Shown in pieces: positions 35,138 to 42,049 of a stretch of 64,000 nt of DNA. This DNA comes from Paenibacillus wynnii (GTDB lineage Bacteria > Bacillota > Bacilli > Paenibacillales > Paenibacillaceae), in contig NZ_JQCR01000002.1 of assembly GCF_000757885.1 (NCBI RefSeq), forward strand, positions 2,046,001 through 2,110,000, given 5' to 3'. The position numbers and the translations under genes were made by a program. The notes beneath the pieces are model-generated. The model searched no databases and was not told the DNA's origin. It saw only the letters and a list, made by a program, of their open reading frames with translations. Each line of letters opens with the position of its first letter. Position 1 is the stretch's first letter.

Positions 35138-37390
35138 GTGGAGCATAAATTGGATTTGGTTGCCCTGCTTGGCCACGTGGACCCCGTCTTCCTAAATTAC
35201 CAGGAATGGGTCAATGTCGGTATGGCACTGAAATATGAAGGATACACGGCCAGCGACTGGGACGAGTGGAGCCGGCGGGACAGCGGGCGCTACCGTCCAG
35301 GTGAGTGCTTCAAAAAGTGGACTACGTTCGAGGGTACTGGTAATCCGGTGACCGGCGCGACCATTACGCAGATGGCCAAGGACAATGGCTGGCTGCCGCG
35401 GTCTGCGAATGACCACGAACTGGACTGGGACGATGAGATTGCCGGCGGGGATTACGTGGTGATCGACAAAAACTGGATTGAAGGCAAAGAGATCCATGAA
35501 CCGGCTGATTGGAATCCCGTTCAGCAGCTAACAACGTATTTGAGCGCTTTGTTTGAAGCATCTGAGCAGGTTGGCTATGTCACGGACACCTGGCAGAACG
35601 AGGAAGGAAAATTTCTTCCCACGAAGGGCGCCTATGACCGGACCGCTGGAGAGCTGATTCAAGCCCTGAATCAATGTGGCGGTGATATCGGGGCGGTCAT
35701 AGGGGATTATGACACCGCAGCTGGCGCCTGGATCCGGTTCAATCCTTTGGACGGTAAAGGCGTGAAGAACGATAACGTGACCGAGTTTCGGTATGCGCTG
35801 GTCGAATCAGACACCATGGATATTGAAAAACAAAACGCCGTGATGCGGGAACTGGAGCTGCCGATCGCCGTCATGGTCTACAGCGGCGGCAAGAGCCTGC
35901 ACGCTATCGTCAAGGTTGATGCACCCAACTATGACGAGTACCGTAAGCGGGTGGATTACCTGTATACGGTATGTAAGAAAAACGGCTTGTCCGTGGACAA
36001 TCAGAACCGAAACCCTTCCCGGTTATCCCGCATGCCTGGTATCGAGCGAAACGGGAACAAGCAGTTCATCGTGGACACGAATCTGGGGAAAGTCTCCTGG
36101 GCCGAGTGGCATGAATGGATTGAGGGCATCAATGATGACCTGCCGGATCCAGAGAACCTGACAGATACCTGGCATAACATGCCGAAGCTAGCTCCTCCAC
36201 TAATTGAAGGAATGCTACGGCAGGGCCATAAGATGCTCATGGCTGGGCCGTCAAAGGCCGGGAAGAGCTTCGCGCTGATCGAGCTGAGCATTGCCATAGC
36301 CGAGGGGATCAAATGGTTAGCCTGGCAATGTACGAAGGGCAAGGTTCTGTATGTCAATTTGGAGTTGGACCGGGCCAGCGCCTTGCATCGCTTCAAGGAT
36401 GTGTATCAGGCGCTGGGGCTGCCCCCGAGCAATATCAGTAACATCGACATTTGGAACCTGCGGGGGAAGACGGTACCGATGGATAAGCTGGCTCCGAAGT
36501 TGATCCGGCGAGCTGCCAAGAAAAATTATATTGCCGTCATTATCGATCCCATTTATAAGGTTCTGACCGGTGACGAAAACAGTGCCGATCAGATGGCTCA
36601 CTTCACGAATCAGTTTGACAAGATTTGTACGGAGCTAGGTTCAGGCGTTATCTACTGTCATCATCACAGCAAAGGCTCCCAGGGTGGCAAGAAGTCGATG
36701 GACCGGGCATCCGGTAGCGGCGTGTTCGCCCGGGATCCAGACGCGCTGATTGACCTGGTGGAGCTGGAGATCACCGAGGCGCTGCTGAAGCAGGAAGAGA
36801 ACAAGGTTATCTGCAGCATATACCAGCGCTACTTCGAGCGGCATAACCCGGTGTACCTACGGGATTCGGTATCCCAGGACGACCTGCTCAGTGCGAAGCA
36901 GATGGAGGATCACTCCCGGCGGGCGATTTACAACACGGAGCAAGACGCCGCGCAGGCCGAGATCAAGCAGGCGTTGGAAGCTGTCCGGATCCGTTCCGCC
37001 TGGCGTGTGGAAGGGACGCTGCGCGAGTATCCGAAGTTCAAGCCGGTCAATATGTGGTTCCAGTATCCGGTCCATAAGGTGGATGAGGTCGGCAGCCTGA
37101 AGGACATCGATCCGGAGGGGGAGGCAGCACCGCCGTGGAAAAAGGCAACAGGGAAACGGAAGGACAAGGCGGGCGAGCAACGCCGGAGCAAAGCCGAAGA
37201 GTTTGAGGACGCCGTGAACAATTGCAATATGGGTGAGCCGCCTACTCTCAAGGATCTGACGGAGTGGTTCTCATCGACAGGCAAACAGGTCGCAGAGCGG
37301 ACGATTCGGGACTGGATCAATAAATACGGATTTATGATCGACAAAAATAACGGCAGTGTTGTGGTCAAAAAAGACGGCGACGACCATTGA
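35138..37390 (+). CDS. Phage replicative primase-helicase
   Basis: 750 residues, GTG start (AAGGGTGTG upstream). Contains an N-terminal PriCT-like part (WVNVGMALKYEG ... DEWSRR, about 20-60), an archaeo-eukaryotic-type primase region (FRYALVESD and YSGGKSLHAIVKVDA, about 222-270; NPSRLSRMPG) and a RecA-fold helicase with Walker A AGPSKAGKS (about 369-377) and Walker B IAVIIDPIYK. A C-terminal charged tail carries a helix-turn-helix-like end. Likely initiates phage DNA synthesis. The GC-rich repeats just downstream may be its origin. Confidence 0.85.
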   Translation: MEHKLDLVALLGHVDPVFLNYQEWVNVGMALKYEGYTASDWDEWSRRDSGRYRPGECFKKWTTFEGTGNPVTGATITQMAKDNGWLPRSANDHELDWDDEIAGGDYVVIDKNWIEGKEIHEPADWNPVQQLTTYLSALFEASEQVGYVTDTWQNEEGKFLPTKGAYDRTAGELIQALNQCGGDIGAVIGDYDTAAGAWIRFNPLDGKGVKNDNVTEFRYALVESDTMDIEKQNAVMRELELPIAVMVYSGGKSLHAIVKVDAPNYDEYRKRVDYLYTVCKKNGLSVDNQNRNPSRLSRMPGIERNGNKQFIVDTNLGKVSWAEWHEWIEGINDDLPDPENLTDTWHNMPKLAPPLIEGMLRQGHKMLMAGPSKAGKSFALIELSIAIAEGIKWLAWQCTKGKVLYVNLELDRASALHRFKDVYQALGLPPSNISNIDIWNLRGKTVPMDKLAPKLIRRAAKKNYIAVIIDPIYKVLTGDENSADQMAHFTNQFDKICTELGSGVIYCHHHSKGSQGGKKSMDRASGSGVFARDPDALIDLVELEITEALLKQEENKVICSIYQRYFERHNPVYLRDSVSQDDLLSAKQMEDHSRRAIYNTEQDAAQAEIKQALEAVRIRSAWRVEGTLREYPKFKPVNMWFQYPVHKVDEVGSLKDIDPEGEAAPPWKKATGKRKDKAGEQRRSKAEEFEDAVNNCNMGEPPTLKDLTEWFSSTGKQVAERTIRDWINKYGFMIDKNNGSVVVKKDGDDH

Positions 37391-37408
37391 ATTCCCCGCA
37401 ATCAATTT

Positions 37409-37544
37409 CCGCAATGCGGCGGCGGTCATCATGTTTTTATGGTCATTGCAACATTGCGGACATACGTAAAACATGGTCGCCGCAATGTTGCGGAGTTTTT
37501 GCGGGGATTTGGTACGTCATGGTGGACGCCACAATGCGGCGGGG
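37409..37544. repeat. Iteron-like repeats, candidate phage origin
   Basis: Four related GC-rich motifs: CCGCAATGCGGCGG (37409-37422), an inverted CCGCAATGTTGC (37448-37459, minus strand), CCGCAATGTTGCGG (37480-37493) and ACAATGCGGCGGGG (37531-37544). The last two lie in longer repeated units starting CATGGT. An AT-rich stretch of alternating TATATA (about 37550-37565) follows. Position just after the primase-helicase fits a replication origin; function is inferred. Confidence 0.5.
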
Positions 37545-37572
37545 ACCCTATATATAAATATATAAGGAATAA

Positions 37573-37599
37573 GGGAGGGGGTATAACAATCCCCCTCCC
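37573..37599 (+). other. GC hairpin after the repeats
   Basis: GGGAGGGGG-TATAACAAT-CCCCCTCCC, a perfect 9-bp stem with 9-nt loop. No U-tract follows, so it is not a standard terminator. It may be a single-strand initiation site or part of the origin. Confidence 0.5.
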
Positions 37600-37644
37600 C
37601 CTTCCCCTAATTTATCACCTCGAGAAAAACGAGAAAGTTAAAAA

Positions 37645-38061
37645 ATGGAAGTTGGTGTTACGATGACGACTGCATTTTTTATGCCGATGAAAAAGGTTCC
37701 GACGATCACACACCAACAGAAGCAAGACACCGTGATCAATGACAAGCCGGTCTTTTATGAGCCGGATGAGCTTAAGGCTGCCCGAGCGAAGTTGATGGCA
37801 CATCTGGGACAGCACGTTCCTAACCGCGCTTATGTAGGTCCGGTCCGAGTGATTGTGAAGTGGTGCTTCCCGATCAAGGGCAAGCATGAGGACGGGGAGT
37901 ACAAGACAACCAAGCCTGATATTGACAACAGCCAGAAGCTTCTGTTCGACTGCATGACGGATTTGAGGTTCTGGAAGGATGATGCATTGGTTGTTAGCCT
38001 TGTGGCGGAAAAGTTCTGGGCCAGTCTACCGGGGATCTATATCAAGATTGAGGAGCTGTAA
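37645..38061 (+). CDS. RusA-type Holliday-junction resolvase
   Basis: 138 residues. The middle carries KPDIDNSQK and a following FWKDDALV, the acidic pattern of RusA endonucleases, which cut four-way DNA junctions during phage recombination. Alternative ATGs at 37645 and 37663 exist; neither has a strong ribosome site. Typical neighbour of replication genes in Gram-positive phages. Confidence 0.75.
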   Translation: MEVGVTMTTAFFMPMKKVPTITHQQKQDTVINDKPVFYEPDELKAARAKLMAHLGQHVPNRAYVGPVRVIVKWCFPIKGKHEDGEYKTTKPDIDNSQKLLFDCMTDLRFWKDDALVVSLVAEKFWASLPGIYIKIEEL

Positions 38062-38064
38062 GCC

Positions 38065-38286
38065 ATGGACTACGGAGTGTTCTTCGCGGATGTGCAGGCG
38101 TGGATCAGTCAGGCGAATCAGGCAGCTGCTCATTACGGCATGAGTAGTCCGGAGTTTTGGCAATGGGTTTCCGGTTCTGCTGGCAGTATCTGCAGCAAAT
38201 ATCAAGACCACCCGCTCGCTATCAAGCAGATGCAGATGCTGGCGGAGTGGCTGGAGGAAGTCTACGAGAAACAGCAGAGAGGGTGA
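38065..38286 (+). CDS. Phage protein of unknown function
   Basis: 73 residues, helical, Gln/Trp-rich (QAWISQANQAAAHYG, MLAEWLEEVYEKQQ). Starts 3 nt after RusA. Not recognised, but of the common small middle-region type. Confidence 0.55.
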   Translation: MDYGVFFADVQAWISQANQAAAHYGMSSPEFWQWVSGSAGSICSKYQDHPLAIKQMQMLAEWLEEVYEKQQRG

Positions 38287-38290
38287 GGGC

Positions 38291-38422
38291 GTGATCTTGA
38301 TTTGCCTGGAGTGCTCTGCTGATATGACGGAAATTGCACCGGATATATTTTGCTGTCCATGCTGCGGCTGGATGGCAGAGCAGTTAACAATAAGCGGAGA
38401 GGATGATCCGGATGAGGCATGA
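38291..38422 (+). CDS. Small Cys-rich zinc-ribbon-like protein
   Basis: 43 residues, GTG start, GTGAGGGC upstream. CLEC and CCPCCGW give a zinc-ribbon layout. Acidic C-terminus. Overlaps the next start by 11 nt. Function unknown. Confidence 0.5.
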   Translation: MILICLECSADMTEIAPDIFCCPCCGWMAEQLTISGEDDPDEA

Positions 38423-38600
38423 CCCAATCTTTCAAGAGATACCATGGGATATCATTACGGACGATTGCGGAGCAGTGATCGGAGAAGTATTTATTCTTCT
38501 GCCAGCATCTCCTCCAAGGAAGCGACAGCGCAAGTGGGGAACCACGGGAAAGCGAGGCGAACCGTATGGGAAACACACCTATCCCAAGCAGAGCTATTGA
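38412..38600 (+). CDS. Phage protein of unknown function
   Basis: 62 residues from ATG 38412 (AGCGGAGAGG upstream; a start at 38403 would touch that site). Acidic/hydrophobic N-terminal half and basic C-terminus (RKRQRKWGTTGKRG). Overlaps the following gene by 35 nt. Not recognised. Confidence 0.45.
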   Translation: MRHDPIFQEIPWDIITDDCGAVIGEVFILLPASPPRKRQRKWGTTGKRGEPYGKHTYPKQSY

Positions 38601-39612
38601 GTATAGCAGCACAGGAACCAGCGGGGTCAGAGAATACACCCTGACGCCGGAGCAACTGGAAGAGGTCAGACGGATGTATCCGGCCACTAAGCGGGATAAG
38701 ACATTCAAAAAGCCAGTGGCGCATAATCACAGTGAAGACAGGCTTCCAGCGAAGCAGCGAAACCAAAAGCCAGAGGAGGACAACGAAATGAGCGGAAGAC
38801 CCGAAAAGCAGGGACCCAACAACGGACTGACTAAGCAGATATTCCTGGAGCAGATTGCTTCAGGGGAGACGGTGGCCAGCATCGAAAAGGCATGGGGCAT
38901 GAAATACAACACCCTATCCTTCTGGGTGAAGAAGTGGGATGTGAGGGGCATTGACGCAGCCAAGGCGCAGGAGCTGCTTGCAGGAGGCACGCCCAAGCAA
39001 ACCCAATTGCTCCGCGAGAAGGAGGCGCAGCCCGGGCCGATCACAGAGCTGGAACAACTAGATAAGGCCCTTCAGGAGATTGAGGAGTTAAAAGCAGCGT
39101 TGTCAGCTACGCAGCCGATATCTCATGACATGCTTAAGGGTTATAAGGCAGAAGCCGAACACTGGAAAGCCCAGGCGACAGAAGTGGTGGCGCTTGCCGG
39201 CAAGGCTGCTGAGGAGTCTATGGCTAAGATCGAACAGCTCCAGGCAGCGCGCCGGGGAGAAGCGGCCAAAAACGATGAGCTTCGGCTGGAGCTAGATCAG
39301 GCCGTTGCTGTACGGGAAACCGCCGAGCTTGATTTGGGGCTGGCTGAGACCCGATGCGTCCAGTATGTGGAGACCATCGATCAGCTGGCAACGCAATGTG
39401 ATGGGCTTCAGGAAGAGGTCAATCGGCTGATCACAGAGCGGGATGACCTAGTAGCCGAAGTGGAAGACCTGCGTGACGATATCCGGCGGTTACGAGAAAT
39501 TCAAACTCTAGCAGCTGCGCCACCCAGCGATGCGCATCTGTTGGACCGGAGTATTGCGGACCTGACTCGGGCACGTTGGATTCTGGAGCGGTTGTCCGCT
39601 TCGGGTGAATAA
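38566..39612 (+). CDS. Phage protein with HTH-like and coiled-coil segments
   Basis: 348 residues. An N-terminal basic region leads to a putative HTH (about 92-125: LEQIASGETVASIEKAWG, then NTLSFWVKKW) and a long coiled-coil (about 150-320, repeating Glu/Leu/Gln heptads). Possibly a regulatory or structural DNA-associated protein. The ATG has a weak GAGGCG site. Not assigned to a family. Confidence 0.6.
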   Translation: MGNTPIPSRAIEYSSTGTSGVREYTLTPEQLEEVRRMYPATKRDKTFKKPVAHNHSEDRLPAKQRNQKPEEDNEMSGRPEKQGPNNGLTKQIFLEQIASGETVASIEKAWGMKYNTLSFWVKKWDVRGIDAAKAQELLAGGTPKQTQLLREKEAQPGPITELEQLDKALQEIEELKAALSATQPISHDMLKGYKAEAEHWKAQATEVVALAGKAAEESMAKIEQLQAARRGEAAKNDELRLELDQAVAVRETAELDLGLAETRCVQYVETIDQLATQCDGLQEEVNRLITERDDLVAEVEDLRDDIRRLREIQTLAAAPPSDAHLLDRSIADLTRARWILERLSASGE

Positions 39613-39634
39613 AATATCAAGGGGGTCAGGCAGC

Positions 39635-40237
39635 ATGACAGAGCAGCAAGTAATTGAGCATTTGAGCAGCTATCGGCAGAAGCAGGCCCGCATCCAGGCG
39701 CTGGGGTCGTACAAGGTGGGGAGCGGGATACAGATTAGCCGGCTTAACGAGGAGGATCATCTGCAGCAGCTTCACCGGCGGCTGCGCGGGCTGCCCAGTT
39801 ACCTGTACCTGAGCAAACGGGAGCAGGCACTGGAAGCGACAGCACACGCATACCTGACATTCTACCCGGCGGGCGTTAAGGCCCAGAGGAATGCGATCCC
39901 GGACATTGGAGCCTATCAAGAGGACGACGAGCTGCTACAGGAGCTGAGGGCCAGCATTGCCAAGGTGATTGATGCCCGAGGCGGATGCAAATATGATCTG
40001 GACGAGGTGCTTGAGCGGCTGAGCGAGCTTCAGGATTTGCAGGCGGAGGTCAAGCGGATTGATGAGTTGCTTTCTCTGCTGGAGGAGTACAAGCCGGACT
40101 ACGCTAAACTGCTTCGCCTGAAGTATATTCAGGATATGGATGTTCCGGAAACCTGCAAGCGGTTGGCTGTGGTCGAGAAGACATATTACCGCTGGAGAAG
40201 ACGGGCGATAGATGAATTTTCAAAGTTGTCCAGTTAA
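39635..40237 (+). CDS. Phage transcriptional regulator with sigma-70 region 4-like HTH (RinA/ArpU-like)
   Basis: 200 residues. Helical body and C-terminal HTH (LKYIQDMDVPETCKRLAVVEKTYYRWRRRA, broken by helix turns) of the type in late-gene activators RinA and ArpU. Start ATG 39635 with AAGGGGG upstream; the frame's earlier start at 39605 overlaps the previous gene without a site. It precedes the tRNA and packaging genes, the expected place of a late-gene regulator. Confidence 0.75.
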   Translation: MTEQQVIEHLSSYRQKQARIQALGSYKVGSGIQISRLNEEDHLQQLHRRLRGLPSYLYLSKREQALEATAHAYLTFYPAGVKAQRNAIPDIGAYQEDDELLQELRASIAKVIDARGGCKYDLDEVLERLSELQDLQAEVKRIDELLSLLEEYKPDYAKLLRLKYIQDMDVPETCKRLAVVEKTYYRWRRRAIDEFSKLSS

Positions 40238-40306
40238 ATGTCCAGTAGGGTGTCCTGTTTTTCTGAAATTTCCGTGTTATTATGATATTGTGCGATACAT
40301 GTAAAG

Positions 40307-40347
40307 AGCCGCACCGATGCCGGGCGTTGCCTGCATAGGGCGCGGCT
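40307..40347 (+). other. Long imperfect hairpin upstream of the tRNA genes
   Basis: AGCCGC...GCGGCT with an inner ATGC/GCAT stem. The stem is followed by TTTCTG, so it may partly terminate the late-regulator transcript. Gap 40238-40599 contains this, the tRNA-like element, tRNA-Pro and a terminator. A candidate -10 TATGAT precedes them, but a matching -35 is not clear. Confidence 0.4.
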
Positions 40348-40353
40348 TTCTGT

Positions 40354-40440
40354 CACTGACATAGCTCAAGGGTAGAGCGCTGCGGGGCCCCGTCAAAACG
40401 GAGAGCAGAATGATCCGGGTTCAATTCCCGGGGTCAGTGC
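40354..40440 (+). tRNA. tRNA-like element with abnormal anticodon arm
   Basis: An acceptor stem (7 bp CACTGAC/GTCAGTG), D-arm (GCTC-AAGGGTA-GAGC) and T-arm (CCGGG-TTCAATT-CCCGG) are all well formed. The anticodon region between G26 and the T-stem is 35 nt instead of about 22. It includes the palindrome GGGGCCCC and CTGC/GCAG ends and gives no normal 5-7-5 arm, so no anticodon can be read. It is either a decayed phage tRNA or one with an insertion. Confidence 0.55.
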
Positions 40441-40446
40441 TTATAC

Positions 40447-40522
40447 ACGGATGTGGAGAAGTTTGGCCGTTCTCGCCTGTCTTGGACACAGGAGATCACA
40501 GGTTCAAATCCTGTCATTCGTA
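40447..40522 (+). tRNA. tRNA-Pro(UGG)
   Basis: 76 nt. Acceptor ACGGATG/CATTCGT (one G-U), D-stem GAGA/TCTC, anticodon arm CCTGT-CTTGGAC-ACAGG with anticodon TGG, T-arm ACAGG-TTCAAAT-CCTGT, discriminator A. No encoded CCA. It lies 7 nt after the tRNA-like element and is followed by a terminator. Probably helps phage late-gene decoding. Confidence 0.88.
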
Positions 40523-40549
40523 TTGATTCATAACCATTCCCTCACTCAG

Positions 40550-40578
40550 CCGCTACCGGATTCCGGAGCGGTATTTTT
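40550..40578 (+). terminator. Terminator after tRNA-Pro
   Basis: CCGCTaCCGG / CCGGAGCGG stem followed by TATTTTTTA. Confidence 0.75.
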
Positions 40579-40599
40579 TATGTCGAAAGGATGATCTGC

Positions 40600-40902
40600 T
40601 TGCCTAAGTTTCGCAAGAAGCCGGTTGTGATTGAAGCTTTCAGAATAGGGATAGATCCAAGGCCAGACTGGTTCCAGGACAAGGTAACTTCAAACGAAAT
40701 CGTTACTTACACTGCTGTCGCGAATCCTGAAAATCTGAGAAGCGGTATCCGAGATCAGGAGGGTGTATGGTGCGACATTCAAACGCTTGAAGGTGTGATG
40801 CGCGGGAATCACGGCGATTACATCATCCAAGGTGTGAATGGGGAAGTGTATCCTTGCAAGCTTGGTATCTTTGAGAAAACTTACGAGGAGGTAGCTGAAT
40901 GA
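40600..40902 (+). CDS. Conserved phage protein (PGDYI-type)
   Basis: 100 residues, TTG start (AAAGG 9 nt upstream; the ATG at 40591 touches that site). Starts MPKFRKKPVVIEAFRIG and ends GNHGDYIIQGVNGEVYPCKLGIFEKTYE when read with short breaks; this pattern is shared by many Gram-positive phages. Function unknown. Overlaps the next gene by 4 nt. Confidence 0.7.
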   Translation: MPKFRKKPVVIEAFRIGIDPRPDWFQDKVTSNEIVTYTAVANPENLRSGIRDQEGVWCDIQTLEGVMRGNHGDYIIQGVNGEVYPCKLGIFEKTYEEVAE

Positions 40903-41159
40903 TTCCAACTGTCGGAAGAATCGTGTACTACAAGAGCTACGGCACGCCGAATGGGGAATACAAGCCTGAGGATCGGGCGGCTATTGTAACCGGTGTTGTG
41001 GATGATACTACCGTTCACCTGTGCGTACTGAATCCAACCGGCATGTTCTTCAACCTGAACGTGAAGCAGGGATCTGAAGGCGGTCAGTGGGACTGGATGC
41101 CATACCAGAAGCAAGTTGAGGCTGAGCGGAAGAATCCGTTCTTCAAAGGATTTAACTAA
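40899..41159 (+). CDS. Conserved phage protein of unknown function
   Basis: 86 residues, ATG overlapping the previous stop. Beta-rich, of the common phage type with MIPTVGRIVYYKSYG at the start and GGQWDWMPYQKQ near the end. Not recognised beyond that. Confidence 0.65.
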   Translation: MIPTVGRIVYYKSYGTPNGEYKPEDRAAIVTGVVDDTTVHLCVLNPTGMFFNLNVKQGSEGGQWDWMPYQKQVEAERKNPFFKGFN

Positions 41160-41180
41160 ACCTGAAAGGAGCTGCTTGTG

Positions 41181-41879
41181 ATGGCACTGACGGCCAGACA
41201 CAAATTGTTTGTGAAAGAATACCTGGTCGATCTGAACGCCAAGCAGGCAGCGATCAGAGCCGGGTACAGCGCTAAGACGGCAGAACAGCAAGCTAGTCGT
41301 TTGTTAAGTAATGTTAAGGTGCAGGAAGCCATCAGAGCAGCACAGGACAAGCGTGCAGCCAAGGTCGAGATCACGGCCGAGATGGTCATGCAGCGCTGGT
41401 GGGACATCGCCACAGCTAACCCTAATGACCTGATCCACACGCGCCGCCTGGCCTGCCGATACTGTCATGGCATCGAGCACCAGTATCAATGGCTGGATGA
41501 GGCAGAGTACGCCCAGGCAGTCAAGCTGGCCCTGGATCACGCAGAGGCCGAAGCGAAGAAGCAGGACCGGCCCATTGATGCCGTGCTGCCGTCGGAGGAC
41601 GGGGGTTACGGCTATGACCGGCTGGCTGACCCTCATCCCGAGTGTCCCAAGTGTCGCGGCGAAGGTCACCTGGACCTGCATATCGAGGATACCCGCAAGC
41701 TCCAGGGCGGTGCCAAGTTCCTGTACGCCGGTATCAAGGAGAACAAGAACGGTATCGAGGTGGTCATGCATGACCAGATGAAGGCGCTGGAGAATGTGGC
41801 CCGGCACCTGGGTATGTTCAAGGATAAGCTGGAGCTTAGCGGTGATTTAACGGTGAAAAAGCTGGAAGATTTGATGTGA
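41181..41879 (+). CDS. terS: Terminase small subunit
   Basis: 232 residues, ATG 41181 (AAAGGAG upstream; GTG 41178 also possible). N-terminal HTH of the Terminase_2 type (ALTARHKLFVKEYLVDLN, then AAIRAGYS, SRLLSNVKVQEAI). The middle has an inserted cysteine cluster (CRYCHG and CPKCRGEGH), probably zinc-binding, and the C-terminus is the usual helical end. Recognises phage DNA for packaging, with TerL next. Confidence 0.88.
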   Translation: MALTARHKLFVKEYLVDLNAKQAAIRAGYSAKTAEQQASRLLSNVKVQEAIRAAQDKRAAKVEITAEMVMQRWWDIATANPNDLIHTRRLACRYCHGIEHQYQWLDEAEYAQAVKLALDHAEAEAKKQDRPIDAVLPSEDGGYGYDRLADPHPECPKCRGEGHLDLHIEDTRKLQGGAKFLYAGIKENKNGIEVVMHDQMKALENVARHLGMFKDKLELSGDLTVKKLEDLM

Positions 41880-42049
41880 TTATGCGGTGTTATTCATGCC
41901 TAATATTGCATAAAAGTATCGTTGTATTTGCATGTGCTGCATTAATATACGATGGATACAACATGTAGTGCGGATGCCGCATCAGGCATACCACCTACAT
42001 ACATATGTACAAAACACCAAGTTTTGTGAACAAGTCTGGAGGCGAGTAC
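41880..42049. other. 170-bp non-coding stretch between terS and terL with inverted repeats
   Basis: Contains TGCGG-AT-GCCGCA (41969-41981), overlapping ATGCC-GCATCA-GGCAT (41974-41989), and paired GTATC/GATAC-type arms further left. It could be a packaging (cos/pac) site or a regulatory leader. No ORF with a ribosome site is seen except the start of terL. Confidence 0.4.

Noticed and set aside
40380-40408. Intron within the tRNA-like element
   Set aside because: The insertion is too short for a group I intron and no normal exon-exon anticodon arm is left after removal.
42005-42049. Upstream start of the terminase large subunit
   Set aside because: The ribosome site TGGAGGCGAG fits the ATG at 42050 and the extension lacks one.
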